This document shows positions 19,776-29,675 of a stretch of 64,000 bases of DNA, piece by piece (positions within the stretch are counted from its first letter, which is position 1; each line of letters starts with the position of its first letter). This DNA comes from Chiua virens (lineage: Eukaryota > Basidiomycota > Agaricomycetes > Boletales > Boletaceae), in NCBI GenBank assembly GCA_019787685.1, contig JAHNUO010000018.1, positions 248,001 through 312,000 on the forward strand, in the 5' to 3' direction. Both the position numbers and the translations under genes were made by a program. Below the pieces are notes generated by a model. The model ran no database searches, was not told the DNA's origin, and was given only the letters and a program-made list of their open reading frames with translations.

Positions 19776-20809
19776 ATGTCGGATTTTCCTCGCAAGCGGC
19801 ACCCTGTGTTCTACTACGTAGATGGGACAGCTACTTTTCTCGTATGTCTTCACCTTTTGTATTACATCGATGGGATGCAAACTGAACAATCCGGCGAGTC
19901 TCTAGGTTCCTGAGCCTACATGCGAAACATTGTACAAGCTATACCCCGGTCATCTTGCGATGCAGTCGCCAATATTCGATGCGATGTTGTCCCTACCTCA
20001 GGGCGAAAACCAGGAGAACATAGAAGGCCGATCCGACGACAATCCTATTGTCCTGCATGGGATCGTCCGGCAAGAGTTTGACCATCTGCTATGCTATCTA
20101 CACGGCCGGTAAGTTTCAATGTTTCACACTATGGAATCATGAGAATGGCATCTAACATGACTTGGATGTATGTAACAGTCGTGGCGGTAGTGACTCAGAG
20201 CTAGAACGCCGGGAATTCCTCATTTCCGTCCTCAAGCTCTCTGACCTTTACCAAATCGACACCGGCTTTCAGTTTGCTGTTTCTGAGCTCAAGCGTGCCT
20301 CGCCAATGCCATTCGAGCCTTCGTTGAAGTTGAAACTTGGGCGCCAGTACCGGATCAACAAGTGGGTTGAACCCGCATTCTGTGCACTGATGGAACGACC
20401 AGTATCATCCATCACCCGTCTTGAGGCCCACCAGATGGGGATGGAGTTCTTTTGGATCCTTGTGACGACGAAGGCTGAAATAGAAGACCATTATCGTGCT
20501 CTTGCTTACACAGAGCCAGCATTAGATCAATTGGGTGACCTCTGTGAAACTCCACAGGCCTGTGCAGCAGTGTGGAAAGATGAGTGGTGGAACGGTATCG
20601 CTCGCCACCTCCTGCATCCCGAAACCCCTTGCCGAAGCCAGAGCGGCATCATTGCCCTCTTGGAAGGAACCGACTTCGATAGTGGCATCTGTTCCACTTG
20701 CAAAGCCGGCATTATATTAAAGTTGATGGACTCGCCTGCGCTTCAGTATGAGGAGGCACAGGAGGATATCGCAACTGTATTTGTCATGGACTATCAGATG
20801 AATGGATAA
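19776..20809 (+). CDS. BTB/POZ-domain protein carried in the transposon
   Basis: This is a fungal BTB protein of a type abundant in Agaricomycetes; such proteins dimerise or act as adaptors, and this one's role is unknown. Three exons fit in phase. 19776-19841 gives RHPVFYYVDGTATFL. 19906-20108 gives VPEPTCETLYKLYPGHLAMQ, then SPIFDAMLSLPQGE and FDHLLCYLHG, the BTB core. 20179-20809 gives the helical C-terminal region (FLISVLKLSDLYQIDTGFQF) and a possible CSTCKAG turn near the end. The gene lies between the transposase and the right TIR, on the opposite strand to the other transposon genes and about 75 bp from the TIR. That makes it probable captured cargo. No frame damage was seen. Confidence 0.8.
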
Positions 20810-20882
20810 ACAGGCCAGTAGTGTACAATGATTTTCTCTTTGTCTACGTGTATCGAGTTTCCGAGTCCTATGTATTTTTTTC

Positions 20883-20999
20883 GCGTGCGCTGTCCCTACC
20901 CTCAAATGATTGCGCCATCCCTCCCAAATGATTGCGCCATCCCTCCCAAATGATTGCGCTACCCTCAAATGATTGCGCCGAATAAAAGTGCACTATGAC
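20883..20999 (-). repeat. Right terminal inverted repeat with subterminal array
   Basis: In reverse complement this reads GTCATAGTGCACTTTTATTC, then four GCGCAATCATTTG units with GGGAGGGATG linkers and AGGGACAGCGCAC. It is the inverted partner of 8540-8672 and marks the right end of the DNA transposon. Confidence 0.85.
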
Positions 21000-21056
21000 A
21001 CCCATACTTCCATCTTGTCAGTATAATCCTTTTGATTTTCCTGTCCGTCTACTGAC

Positions 21057-21096
21057 CTTCTCTCCGTGACACTAGTCGTCGCAATCTGGAAAACAT
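21057..21096 (-). pseudogene. Orphan first exon of WD40 gene A
   Basis: ATG at 21096 opens MFSRLRRLVSRRE followed by a GTCAGTAGACGG donor. This is 40 nt long and closely matches the first exon of gene E (MLRKLRQRLARRN, 44902-44941), whose donor region is GTGAGTAGACGG. The following intron is also alike (GATCAAAAGGAT-AT-CTGA in both). The rest of gene A lies at 6618-8531, on the far side of the 12.5 kb transposon. The exon is thus stranded and its transcript would run into the transposon. Confidence 0.75.
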
Positions 21097-21209
21097 TGAC
21101 GGTGGGAAAGTGCGACTCCAACTTGAAGGACGAGTGGGTGTCGTTGACTCGCGGCGCCCGACATGCACGTGGCTCTTGATCACATCACTTGTACTCCCCC
21201 TCTCAGGCT

Positions 21210-21225
21210 TTTGATTGGCGCCAGG
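21210..21225 (-). promoter_or_regulatory. CCAAT box shared by WD40 copies A and E
   Basis: GCGCCAATCAAAAG lies about 120 bp upstream of the orphan exon's ATG. The same word, GCACCAATCAAAAG, lies about 138 bp upstream of the gene E start. CCAAT boxes are common fungal promoter elements bound by the HAP complex. Its conservation between the duplicates supports a shared promoter. Confidence 0.5.
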
Positions 21226-21691
21226 CCGTGGGCCGGCGCTTCCTCCATGACTGTTTGGAACTTGGACCAGCAGCCGGTGTACGACTCGCAGATTTTCTGC
21301 GTCTTGACACAGCAACATGCAGTGTTTGCTTTACGAGTCACTTTACTACTAGTAGACTGAATCATGTCCACTTCACGGTGGTCAATTATAACACTCTCCG
21401 TCTTTGTTTATTCCCCCCAAGTCGCTCACGCTGTTCGTGCGCACCACGTTCGTCTCGTCCGAATAGTACAACCTGTGTACTGTCCACATTACATTCACAA
21501 GAATGCATTAAAGGTCGGAGGAGGTTGGGGCACGTATTCTTGACGTGACGACGCATACAGGAACCCAGTCAGAATAAACACATGACATTTCAGGACTCTG
21601 AGAGAGCGAGGCTATCATAACCACCCCAAGTTGGGCGAGTAAATTAGTAGGTAAACTGACAAGCCTCGACCCTAGGGCGCACAGCGCTCCA
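21226..21691. other. Upstream region of copy A, no gene seen
   Basis: This interval holds the remaining upstream DNA of the former gene A and the region after the stop of gene B. A plus-strand frame at 21189-21548 shows no recognisable features and is probably chance. Confidence 0.4.
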
Positions 21692-24292
21692 TCAGCCTGA
21701 TGTCTTGTCCAGAGAAGACTCGAAAAGAATCTTTGCCTTGATCACCGTCACCGTCACATCCTCTCTCAGTGTCGATGATTCAGGCGGTGTTATCGTCCGT
21801 TTCGTCAATCCCAACCGCGTCGTGCACACCACCTTCTGGCCCCGGGTCCCCCCAGCGCGACCCCCACCCGAGTCCACCTCCATCCTGGTGTCGTCAAACG
21901 CTTCACCGTGACTGGGGTCGACAGCCATAACTCGAAAGTCACCCGACAGCGCATCCGCGATCATCTTGTTGAGCTGCCCCGCAGTCGAAACAATGAAGGA
22001 CACTCGCCTCTGGAACTTGGTCGAAATCCTCGACTTTGCGGCGGACACAGAGGTGGCGCAACTTGCCGCCACGACGATGTCGGTGAGCCCGTCCAGGATA
22101 GCCGAGACGAACACGTCCGGATCGTTGACGACTGTGGGCGATGTAGGTGACATGTGCGCGCGCGTCAGGGAGCGCCAGCGACCAGAGGACACTTGAGACT
22201 CTGTCGATATCGTCAGCAGAACAGGGGACGACTCGAAAGGTGACTTCTTGCCTGATTTCCACACGCGTTCGTAGATCTCGTCGAGAAGCTGGTTGTGCCC
22301 CTGTTGGACGGACCACGAAGAAAGCATGCGGTGCACGTATTGGGTGAGATATGCACGGAGCGCGATCGGGAGACACAAAGCAACGTCGTCGCGTGATGTG
22401 CTTCCCAAGCAGTTCGCCAAGAGTTGACCTATCGCGTCTGCCACTCTCTGCCCCGCAGAGGTCCGTTCTTCCGTCAATCTACCCGCACCGGACTCAAACC
22501 CATTGAGCATATACCCAGTGATGAACACCGAGATCGACTGGATGGCCGTGTTGAGGTATTGCAACGTCTCGACGATCATCCTCTCTACGTACTCATCCGC
22601 CTTGATGATGAACTCCTGCACCGCAAATATCTTGGGCTGATTGGCTGAAACAAATGCCTTGAGCTCGAGTATCTGGTTGTCGTATTGTTGCTGCATCTCG
22701 ACGATCCAAGATTGGGCGGTCTCGAGCTCGCTACGGATGGAGGTGAGTTCGTACGATTCGGGATAACGTTGCTCGAGGTCTTTGGGAATAGCCGCGATCT
22801 GCTCTGCCTTGGCGGCATCCGAACGCTTCCAGTAATCGACGTCCGCGGTGAGCGCTGCAACCGTGCGATCCTTGGTTTCGTTCAACGTTTGGAGCTCACG
22901 CGCTGTACGTTGGGACTCGGCAAGCTGATGTCGAAGATCTAAGATAGACTTCTCGAGACCTGGTATTTTTTCGTCTGTAGAGATTCGTGTCAGATGACCG
23001 GGACAAGGTCACCCGGATGGACCTACTCGATCGCTCATTCTCATATCTCATTCCCCAGTTTTCCTGCTTCTGTGACAATCGATGTGAGATGGCAGCTATT
23101 ACGCAAAAGTGATACACGTACGTTTCCAAAATACACAGCGGGGAGGACATCACGAAGATTTCGAAGGCTGATGGTCTTACCATGACCGACAGCGAAGTCG
23201 TCATATATGGAAATGGCCATGGACTTGACGATATTGGTATGGTCGATGACAGATCCTATCTTCTTGTGCGTGAAACTGTCCCAAAACGAAACCGAGTTGT
23301 CTGTCGACACGGCGATGACCGCGCCGTCGCATGCCAAAGCGATGCATCTGCACTTTGACTCGCCCATGTGAATGGCCCATTGTGAGCGTATTGTAGACGT
23401 GTCGACAGCGTAAACACTCCCGTCCAGGGACAGCGCAAAAAGCTGTTTGCTGTCACGCGTCCACGCAAGCGATTCGTTCAAATCCGAACCGACTTGAATA
23501 GGGAAGTCGACAAGGACGAGGCCGCTCCGACTGTCGTAGATTCGGACGGACGACCGTCTCCATGTCGCAGTGGCAACGAACCGTCCATCCGGTGAGAACT
23601 TGACGCCGACCACCAAGTTGCCGTGTCGCCACGGCCCCAATAGTCGTCCGCCGGTCAACACCGACCAGACACAGACCGTGTTGTCGCTCGACCCCGTCAC
23701 GAGTCTCGTGCCATCCGGCGAGAAGTCGATGGCATACATCGTCCCCGTGTGTCCCTTGAAATCGGCCACCTTGTCGTGACTCTGAGCATTCCACACTTTG
23801 ATCAAGGCTGCCCCGATGCCCGCGATCCACTTTCCATCGGACGATACCGCGATATCGTGAACCGACCCTCCGACAAGCATCGGCGTCCCCATCACCTCGT
23901 TTCCGTTGTCTGCTTCCCAACATCGAATCTTGCGTTCGTATCCACCGCCCAAGATATGCCTCCCATCCGCAAGGAACGCAACTGAATAAATGCATTCCTG
24001 GCCGTCAATCTCGATCAGTCTACTTCTAATTCTAGGTTCCATTGGCATGGGAGGAGGGGAGGGCGTGGAGGATCGGCTGTAAATCAACGCCTGGGTCTTT
24101 GTGCGTATCGCACTTCCGATCGTTTTGCATTGTCCATCTTGGTATGGCTTCTCTCCCTTTTGTTCCACGATGATAGATGCGGCAATGCTGGAATCCGAAC
24201 CTGTGGGGGTTGTCAGCATCGTTTTTTTGTGCCGTCACAATACCAGGCAACTCACTCTTCTTCTGTCTCCGGCGTCCTAGTTTATGGAACAT
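21692..24292 (-). CDS. WD40-coiled-coil protein, copy B (intact)
   Basis: The function is unknown; WD40 propellers bind partner proteins, and relatives in fungi are linked to allorecognition. Exon 1 (24292-24256) gives MFHKLGRRRQKK. Exon 2 starts at 24200 and encodes about seven WD40 blades from RLIEIDGQECIYSVAFLADG through VADFKGHTGTMYAIDFSPDG and NTVCVWSVLTG to TISLRNLRDVLPAVYF. After one or two short introns the last large exon gives a coiled coil (ALTADVDYWKRSDAAKAEQI, IRSELETAQSWIVEMQQQYD). A helical region (FIIKADEYVERMIVETLQYL) and the family C-terminus (KVVCTTRLGLTKRTI..., VTVIKAKILFESSL) follow. A 51 bp GC-AG intron is likely at 22201-22251. No frameshift was found, making this the best-preserved member and the reference for the family. 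Confidence 0.85.
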
Positions 24293-24532
24293 TTTGGACT
24301 GGGCAGCGCCGTCTGGGTGCGCAGCAAGAGAGTAGATGGTGGTTAATCACAAGAACCCTTTGTGGCTTGCCATATCCGTCTCTCCTTATTGAGATCACCT
24401 CGTGCATCCGCGGCCAGTTTACGCCTGAGTCATCGTTGTGGCGCTCCAAGATCGAGTTCGAATTCACTTTCGCTTTGACCCTCATCCGTACAGGCAATTG
24501 TCGACGCAACGTGCCGTGAGACCATTTTAAAC

Positions 24533-26206
24533 CTATTGTACATCCACCGTCTGAACGCCCTTCAACAGTTCCTCCAACCCCGTCCCCTCACGAATCCGAA
24601 CCATGCTCAAACTATCCGTTGCGACGCGCTTATACTGCACACGCGACACCTGCGCAAGTAACAATGCGCCAAATGGCTGCCTCAGACGTGCAACGAGACG
24701 TAGCGCCTGCGTCGTCTCGTCTCGCCCAACACCAGCTCGAGCGCGAGAGAAGTCCTGGTCGAGGAGAGCACTGATCCATGGGTGGATGAGGATGAGGCCT
24801 TCCATTTCCAAGAGGTTGTCCCTGGTCTTGATCGCTACCTCGCCAAGGGCAGACGTCGTTGCACGGTAAATGTGCACGTCGGATTCCGAGTCCATTTTGA
24901 CGAGTTCGGTAATCGAGAAAACTGTGCCAGAGAATCGGAGGCGAGTGGAAGCAAGCGATGGCGGGGGGAGTGCATTAAGACGGCAATAGAGCTCGACAGC
25001 TCGCGAGTGGTCCGAGGAAGCTGAACGTAGCGCTACGACGAGGTTGTTCATCTCTGTCGCCTCGATGGGCTGTGGAATATGCGGCGGAACAAGGTGATCG
25101 TAGACTGTGAGATCCAACGGAAGGCAGCTGTTGTAACTTCCCGCAGGCCCGGTCCACGCAAGGATCGTGACGTCGCCTGAACCCGTCAAAATATGTTCCA
25201 GAAGGCGACCGACCGCGCGATTACCCTCGCCGTATATGACCGGAATGGCGATATTAAAGATGCCGAGTAACGAGTACGCGATGTCCTCCACCAGAGATGT
25301 TTGACGCCTCGAAGCCAAAAAGAGCTTCTCACGGACCCTATCCAGACCGGGACGAAGCGCAGCTAGCTGTTGGGCAGAAACCCGAGATACTTGCTCCATC
25401 TCGTCGACGATAATGTCCGACTCTTTGTGGTTGAACATGTCCAATCCTAGGTAGGGTTTCCAGTCCTCCGTATAAAACTGGACGATCTCGGCGGCCACGT
25501 ATTCCTGGTATGTCCACGCACGGGTGTTCCAAATACTTCTCCAAAGGTCACCAGGCTTCTGGTTTTGCGACCAGACGGAGCGAAGGTAGACGAGCGTGAG
25601 CGACGAGCCATGGTACCATGTGAACATGGCAACTAATGACTCTTGTAATACCACGTTGTCCTTTTTGTCGATACAGCACGTGTCGGACCATACCCACTGG
25701 AATTCAAAATCCCGAACAAGCTTGCAAAGCGTCCTGAAGCTTGATGTTCGGAGACGATGATTCCAGCTCATATACCGAGATGTTCCGGACTGTATGAAAC
25801 AAGGCTCACCATTCTCCCACTTGTGGGAGAACATTACATATCGATAATATCTTTTCACCTCCCTTCGGATGCGAGCGTGATCGAGGCTGGTTCGAGTGGT
25901 CATCGAAGACCGCAGCTCGTGATACATCGGACATTGCTCAAAAGCAGCTACTTGCTCTGTTTTGTCACAGAGACGACCAGTAGCTGTGTCGATAAGCACA
26001 CGAGGTATGTGGCAGATCGTCTCCTCGATCACCTTTCGTATGACCAGGGTGACATCGACATATCGATGACGAAGTTCTGTCGTTGATATCGTTAACATCT
26101 GTGATTCAAGCCAGAGTAATACGAGTGACTCGCCACGGATACTTTCATCAGACGTCTTCTCCAGGACTGAGAGCATCAGATGAAACGTCCTCGACCGCTT
26201 TGGCAT
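24533..26206 (-). CDS. HET (heterokaryon incompatibility) domain protein
   Basis: HET domains trigger incompatibility or cell-death responses when unlike fungal cells fuse (known in ascomycetes; the role in basidiomycetes is less clear). The three HET blocks are present in order. They are YRYVMFSHKWENGEP (about residues 121-135), FQWVWSDTCCIDKKDNVVLQ with FTWYHGSSLTLVYLR (about 169-209), and IWNTRAWTYQEYVAAEIVQF (about 225-244). The C-terminal half (SYNSCLPLDLTVYD, LIHPWISALLDQD, ARLRQPFGALLLAQVS) is typical of a basidiomycete subfamily in which HET follows TPR repeats. The open frame begins mid-protein: homology to the TPR part continues upstream in other frames (26210-27278). The listed start is only the first ATG, and the true gene probably began further 5'. 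Confidence 0.85.
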   Translation of the reverse strand: MPKRSRTFHLMLSVLEKTSDESIRGESLVLLWLESQMLTISTTELRHRYVDVTLVIRKVIEETICHIPRVLIDTATGRLCDKTEQVAAFEQCPMYHELRSSMTTRTSLDHARIRREVKRYYRYVMFSHKWENGEPCFIQSGTSRYMSWNHRLRTSSFRTLCKLVRDFEFQWVWSDTCCIDKKDNVVLQESLVAMFTWYHGSSLTLVYLRSVWSQNQKPGDLWRSIWNTRAWTYQEYVAAEIVQFYTEDWKPYLGLDMFNHKESDIIVDEMEQVSRVSAQQLAALRPGLDRVREKLFLASRRQTSLVEDIAYSLLGIFNIAIPVIYGEGNRAVGRLLEHILTGSGDVTILAWTGPAGSYNSCLPLDLTVYDHLVPPHIPQPIEATEMNNLVVALRSASSDHSRAVELYCRLNALPPPSLASTRLRFSGTVFSITELVKMDSESDVHIYRATTSALGEVAIKTRDNLLEMEGLILIHPWISALLDQDFSRARAGVGRDETTQALRLVARLRQPFGALLLAQVSRVQYKRVATDSLSMVRIREGTGLEELLKGVQTVDVQ

Positions 26207-26209
26207 ACC

Positions 26210-28739
26210 GTCCCAGCGCGTGTAACGCGGTATACCTTATCCTCGTAACCTCTGTAAGATGATGGGTCCAGAATAATAATCTGTGCAAGTACTATGTCAC
26301 TGATATCCTCCGTGGTAATGAGCAAGATATACCTCGTCGGCGTCATTCAGTACATCCTCCCATAAGTTCATCGAAGATCGTGCTCCGCCTCGTTTGACGA
26401 GGATCTCTATACGATTGGGTGGGTCAAGCAATAGTAACGTCGAAAGGTATTCAGAAGCCTTCGTCATAACTGTGAGCATCCGTGGCGGCGTCGCTAAGTC
26501 TCTCTAGCGTCGCTGAGCATCGTCGTCGAAAATCTGCGAAATTTTGATCGTCAGATGATCTTCGTCCGAGTTGCTAACGCCGCTACCCACCGGCTTCCCA
26601 TCTTGCTCGTTCCTCGCAGGCACTTGTTTCCCCCATTGATCCATGCTGCATCATTTGGAAACACTGGGTCGCCTCTGTGACACGACAATTTTCTTCCAGG
26701 ACATCGCAAATCGCCCGATAAACGTCGAACTATGGGAAACTTGAACTGAAACAAAAGTTACTCTACATCTAGTCATGGGCCATGAGGTAGAACAGACATG
26801 AGTGGCAGCATCCACTGCCTCGTCCGCGGGGCCATCGCGCAACATCATGGTCGCCCACTTGAGCAAGAGAGCGTGTGGAGTAGAAGACGCCAGAGACAGC
26901 GCCGTTGAGTAGGCGACTAATGCTTCATGATAATGTTCAATCTTTGCCTGCCTCGTCTCCAATTTCTTCCAGAGCAGTGATACACTTGCAGGTAAATCCT
27001 ATCGAAAATGAACATCTTCTCTATCCTGGGACGTCAGACTCACCCGGAAGCCAAGCCATGATCACTTTATTGGTTTTCACAACCTCGATAGCAGATGTGA
27101 TCTGAAGAAGGCATTGTGCAGCATCATAGAAACAGCCTTGGGCATACAAGGCTTCGCACTTCATGCTTCCGGTCATGAGCATGAAGAACTTGGCTGAGGT
27201 TATCGATATTGTCTCGAGAGTCTGCAAGCTCGGCACGAAGTTGATGTACGGTATTCTCGAGCGTGAATATTTTCTCATCTAATGAATGCGAGTGTCAGAT
27301 CGCTGAAGCCAAGAAGCTGAAGGACGCACTTGATTGACGAGTGAGGGTATCCAGGTCCGTGCGAAGTTGCTGGACAGTATTCTCGAGGGACGCCACTTTC
27401 TCGTCCGACGGAGATAGCACGAGGACGGGTGCATTCGAGTGGTCGCCTTGTGTGCCAAGCGAACCAAGTCCTTCCTCAAGATTAGCACAGGTTTCAACTC
27501 TCATACGCGCGACATCCTATTGGCATGGTCGCAGTTGGATCGCGAGGAGGGCATGAGAAGTGGCGTCACTCACATCATCCAAGTAGTGAGCAGGAAGTAT
27601 TTCATGCAGGCTCCGGAGTGTGATCGTCTTGCCTGCTGTGGATACAATATCGTAGTTTTCCGAGATGGCGATGGACTTAACACCCCCGTCGTGACCGATG
27701 ACGGTGTCGATTTGTTTGTATGTCGCAGTGTCCCAAAACCAGATGGACCCAAAGCCAGCACTTGCGACTGCGATGAACGTACCATTATTGGCCAAGACGA
27801 TGCACCCGTCTCTCATAATGTTGTCTTCGTGTACGGTCCATTCCGCGAGCGTTGCGCCTGTAAACGCGTCGAGACAAAAGACGCTACCGTAGAGAGACAA
27901 CGCAAAGAGTCGCTTGCTGTCGTGTGTCCAGATGACGGATTGGTTTGTGAGTGAGCTGACGGTGATCGGCAAGTCGTGCAGAAGGCGGCCATCGTGACTG
28001 TCGTAGACTCGGAGTGAGTTGCGTTCCCAAGTTGCAGTCGCGATGAAACGACCGTCCGGTGAGAACTTGGCTTCGACCACCCAGTAGTCGTGTTCCAATG
28101 GCCCAAGTATCCGTTCGCCAGTTGCAAGTGACCAGACGATCAGCCGTTCTGTTGCCCGACCCCGTCACGATTCGGGTCCCGTCGGACGAGACATCCACCG
28201 CACACACCGAACCCTTGTCTTGTTTCCACTCGGTCACCTTTTCGTGGCTCAACGCACTCCACACCGCGACTCGCCCATTATCCGCGCCGCTCACGAGCCA
28301 TCTTCCATCTTGCTGATACTGCCACTTGCCGAACGTAGCTCCCAACTTCCATCGGCCTCCCAACTTCCTGACCGTCCTCCACTTGCCAGAGTCGAATCGT
28401 TTTCTCATATCCAGCGCTCACTATGTGTCTCCCATCAACAAGAAACGCTAGGGAACATATTGCATCTCTCCCGTCCATTTCGATCAGTTTTCCTTTGTTG
28501 TCCTCAACTGTAGCTGAGGCCGAGGAGGCATCTTTCCCAGTGTTTGTCGTCAGTGTCGAATCTCGAATCGTTTGGCCCCACGCACCATTTTTTGACCAGA
28601 TGACTGACTTGTAAAAACATTTTAGAGCCAGGGAATCGTCGTACTTGTCGCTTGCCCGCGACCTTTCAGCCCGCGGCCCAGCGTACGCGTGCCTCAATTT
28701 TCGCCAGCGTTCGTTCTCAGCGACTGAGTTCAGCTCCAC
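26210..28739 (-). pseudogene. WD40 and TPR-like part of copy C, frameshifted
   Basis: This is the upstream half of a WD40-coiled-coil-TPR-HET gene. WD40 blades run from 28520 (KLIEMDGRDAICSLAFLVDG, KTIRLWQVEDGQEVG) to ITLRSLHEILPAHYL at about 27600. A coiled coil follows (KVASLENTVQQLRTDLDTL, about 27385; KIFTLENTVHQLRAELAD, about 27240). TPR-like helices come next (EALYAQGCFYDAAQCLLQIT; HYHEALVAYSTALSLAS; VYRAICDVLEENCRVTEAT; YLSTLLLLDPPNRIEI). One-base frameshifts break it near 28320 (after VRQVAVS) and near 28145 (between SGNRTA and VWSLATGERILG). Others lie near 26460 (a TGA in DEGF) and at about 26220-26250, just before the HET frame. With at least four breaks it is probably non-functional as a unit, although the HET frame itself is open. 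Confidence 0.7.
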
Positions 28740-29675
28740 AAACGTAACACGTCAGTTCAAGATCAATGCATCCAACCAAGTCTACCATCACCAGTACGTG
28801 ACCTTCCCGCGAGCACCATGGTTCTCCGGAACGAACGCGCGCGGGCCCGGGAAGAATGCGTCCTTGCTCACGACCACACAACCGACCGCATCACCCCTGG
28901 GCTATTCCTGCCGTCCCTTTGCGCGGCAAGCTACGAGGCACAATGGTGACGACATAATGCTGGGAATACTATTGACTCGCCCTCCGACGCCGTCGCTGTC
29001 ATCTTTTGGTCAACATCTTGGTCAATGACCAGTTCCTCACCCTCGTCCTCATTGACACGCCGTCCCGCACTACCGCGGTTCAGAAACACAGCGTCAGCGC
29101 CGCCGCACACTACTAGCACCGGCCCGAACACTCGCGCCGGGCTACATCCGCATGCGAACTGAGAGGCACACATCGTGCTCAACCATGTTAACCCAGGTCC
29201 GTTCACGACACGTTCCAATTGTCGTTGCCGCGGTCATGCATCACCGTCTTGCCGTCGCCCTCGCGTGGCGGAAGAAAGCTATGCAGGTGATCTGCCATAT
29301 CTGGACTGTGTTGTAAGCGTTGGTCTCTACAGATGAACCAGTGGCAATTAGGAAACTATGAGGCTCATCTCTGAGGATGGTCGCGGTAGATTTTAGATAT
29401 AATGCACAAGTTTAGATATAATGCACAAGGTCGCAACTCCGTTCGGATCGGTAAACTTGCGTGGCGAACAGCATGACTTCCAGATGGAATCATACAACAG
29501 ACAAAGACCATCTCGTTTCATGTGCATGTCATAGGGTATATATTAGCGTCATTCGATGGTCCTAATACAACGGAATTACACAATACAAACCGGGTTGAAA
29601 GAGAAAAGCAATGCAGGTCGAGAGCATTACGAGCATAGCGAGCCAGAAACCAAAACATGATCGAACCACGGAGCC
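28740..29675. other. Spacer between copies C and D
   Basis: No gene was recognised. A 19 bp unit, TTTAGATATAATGCACAAG, is repeated twice in tandem near 29391-29428. The stretch upstream of 28739 may contain the lost first exon of copy C, but I could not identify one with a MF--LRR start. Confidence 0.4.

Larger units (their letters stand above)
8540..20999. mobile_element. DNA transposon with complex TIRs, DDE transposase and BTB cargo
   Basis: Both ends share GTCA(A/T)AGTGCACTTTTATTCGGCGC, followed by four or five tandem GCGCAATCATTTG(A/G)GG units and AGGGACA-CGCAC, in inverted orientation. Inside are a transposase gene (17601-19486), an accessory gene (8942-17515, split) and a BTB gene (19776-20809). 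Removing the nested LTR retrotransposon (9067-15996) leaves about 5.5 kb. The TIRs may extend outward by about 7 bp (TATGG...). I found no clear target-site duplication, and the host WD40 gene lost about 400 bp at the insertion point, so a deletion probably came with or after insertion. The transposase has a retroviral-integrase-like (rve) core. I cannot place the element confidently in a named superfamily; Ginger-like or IS3EU-like elements are possible. Confidence 0.75.

Noticed and set aside
23453..23995. 180-codon minus-strand frame
   Set aside because: It is a shadow of the WD40 exon of copy B in another frame.
24282..24509. 75-codon minus frame upstream of copy B (LPVRMRVKAKVNSNSILERH)
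   Set aside because: It reads rather like protein but overlaps the first exon start of copy B and has no domain; I left it as upstream sequence.
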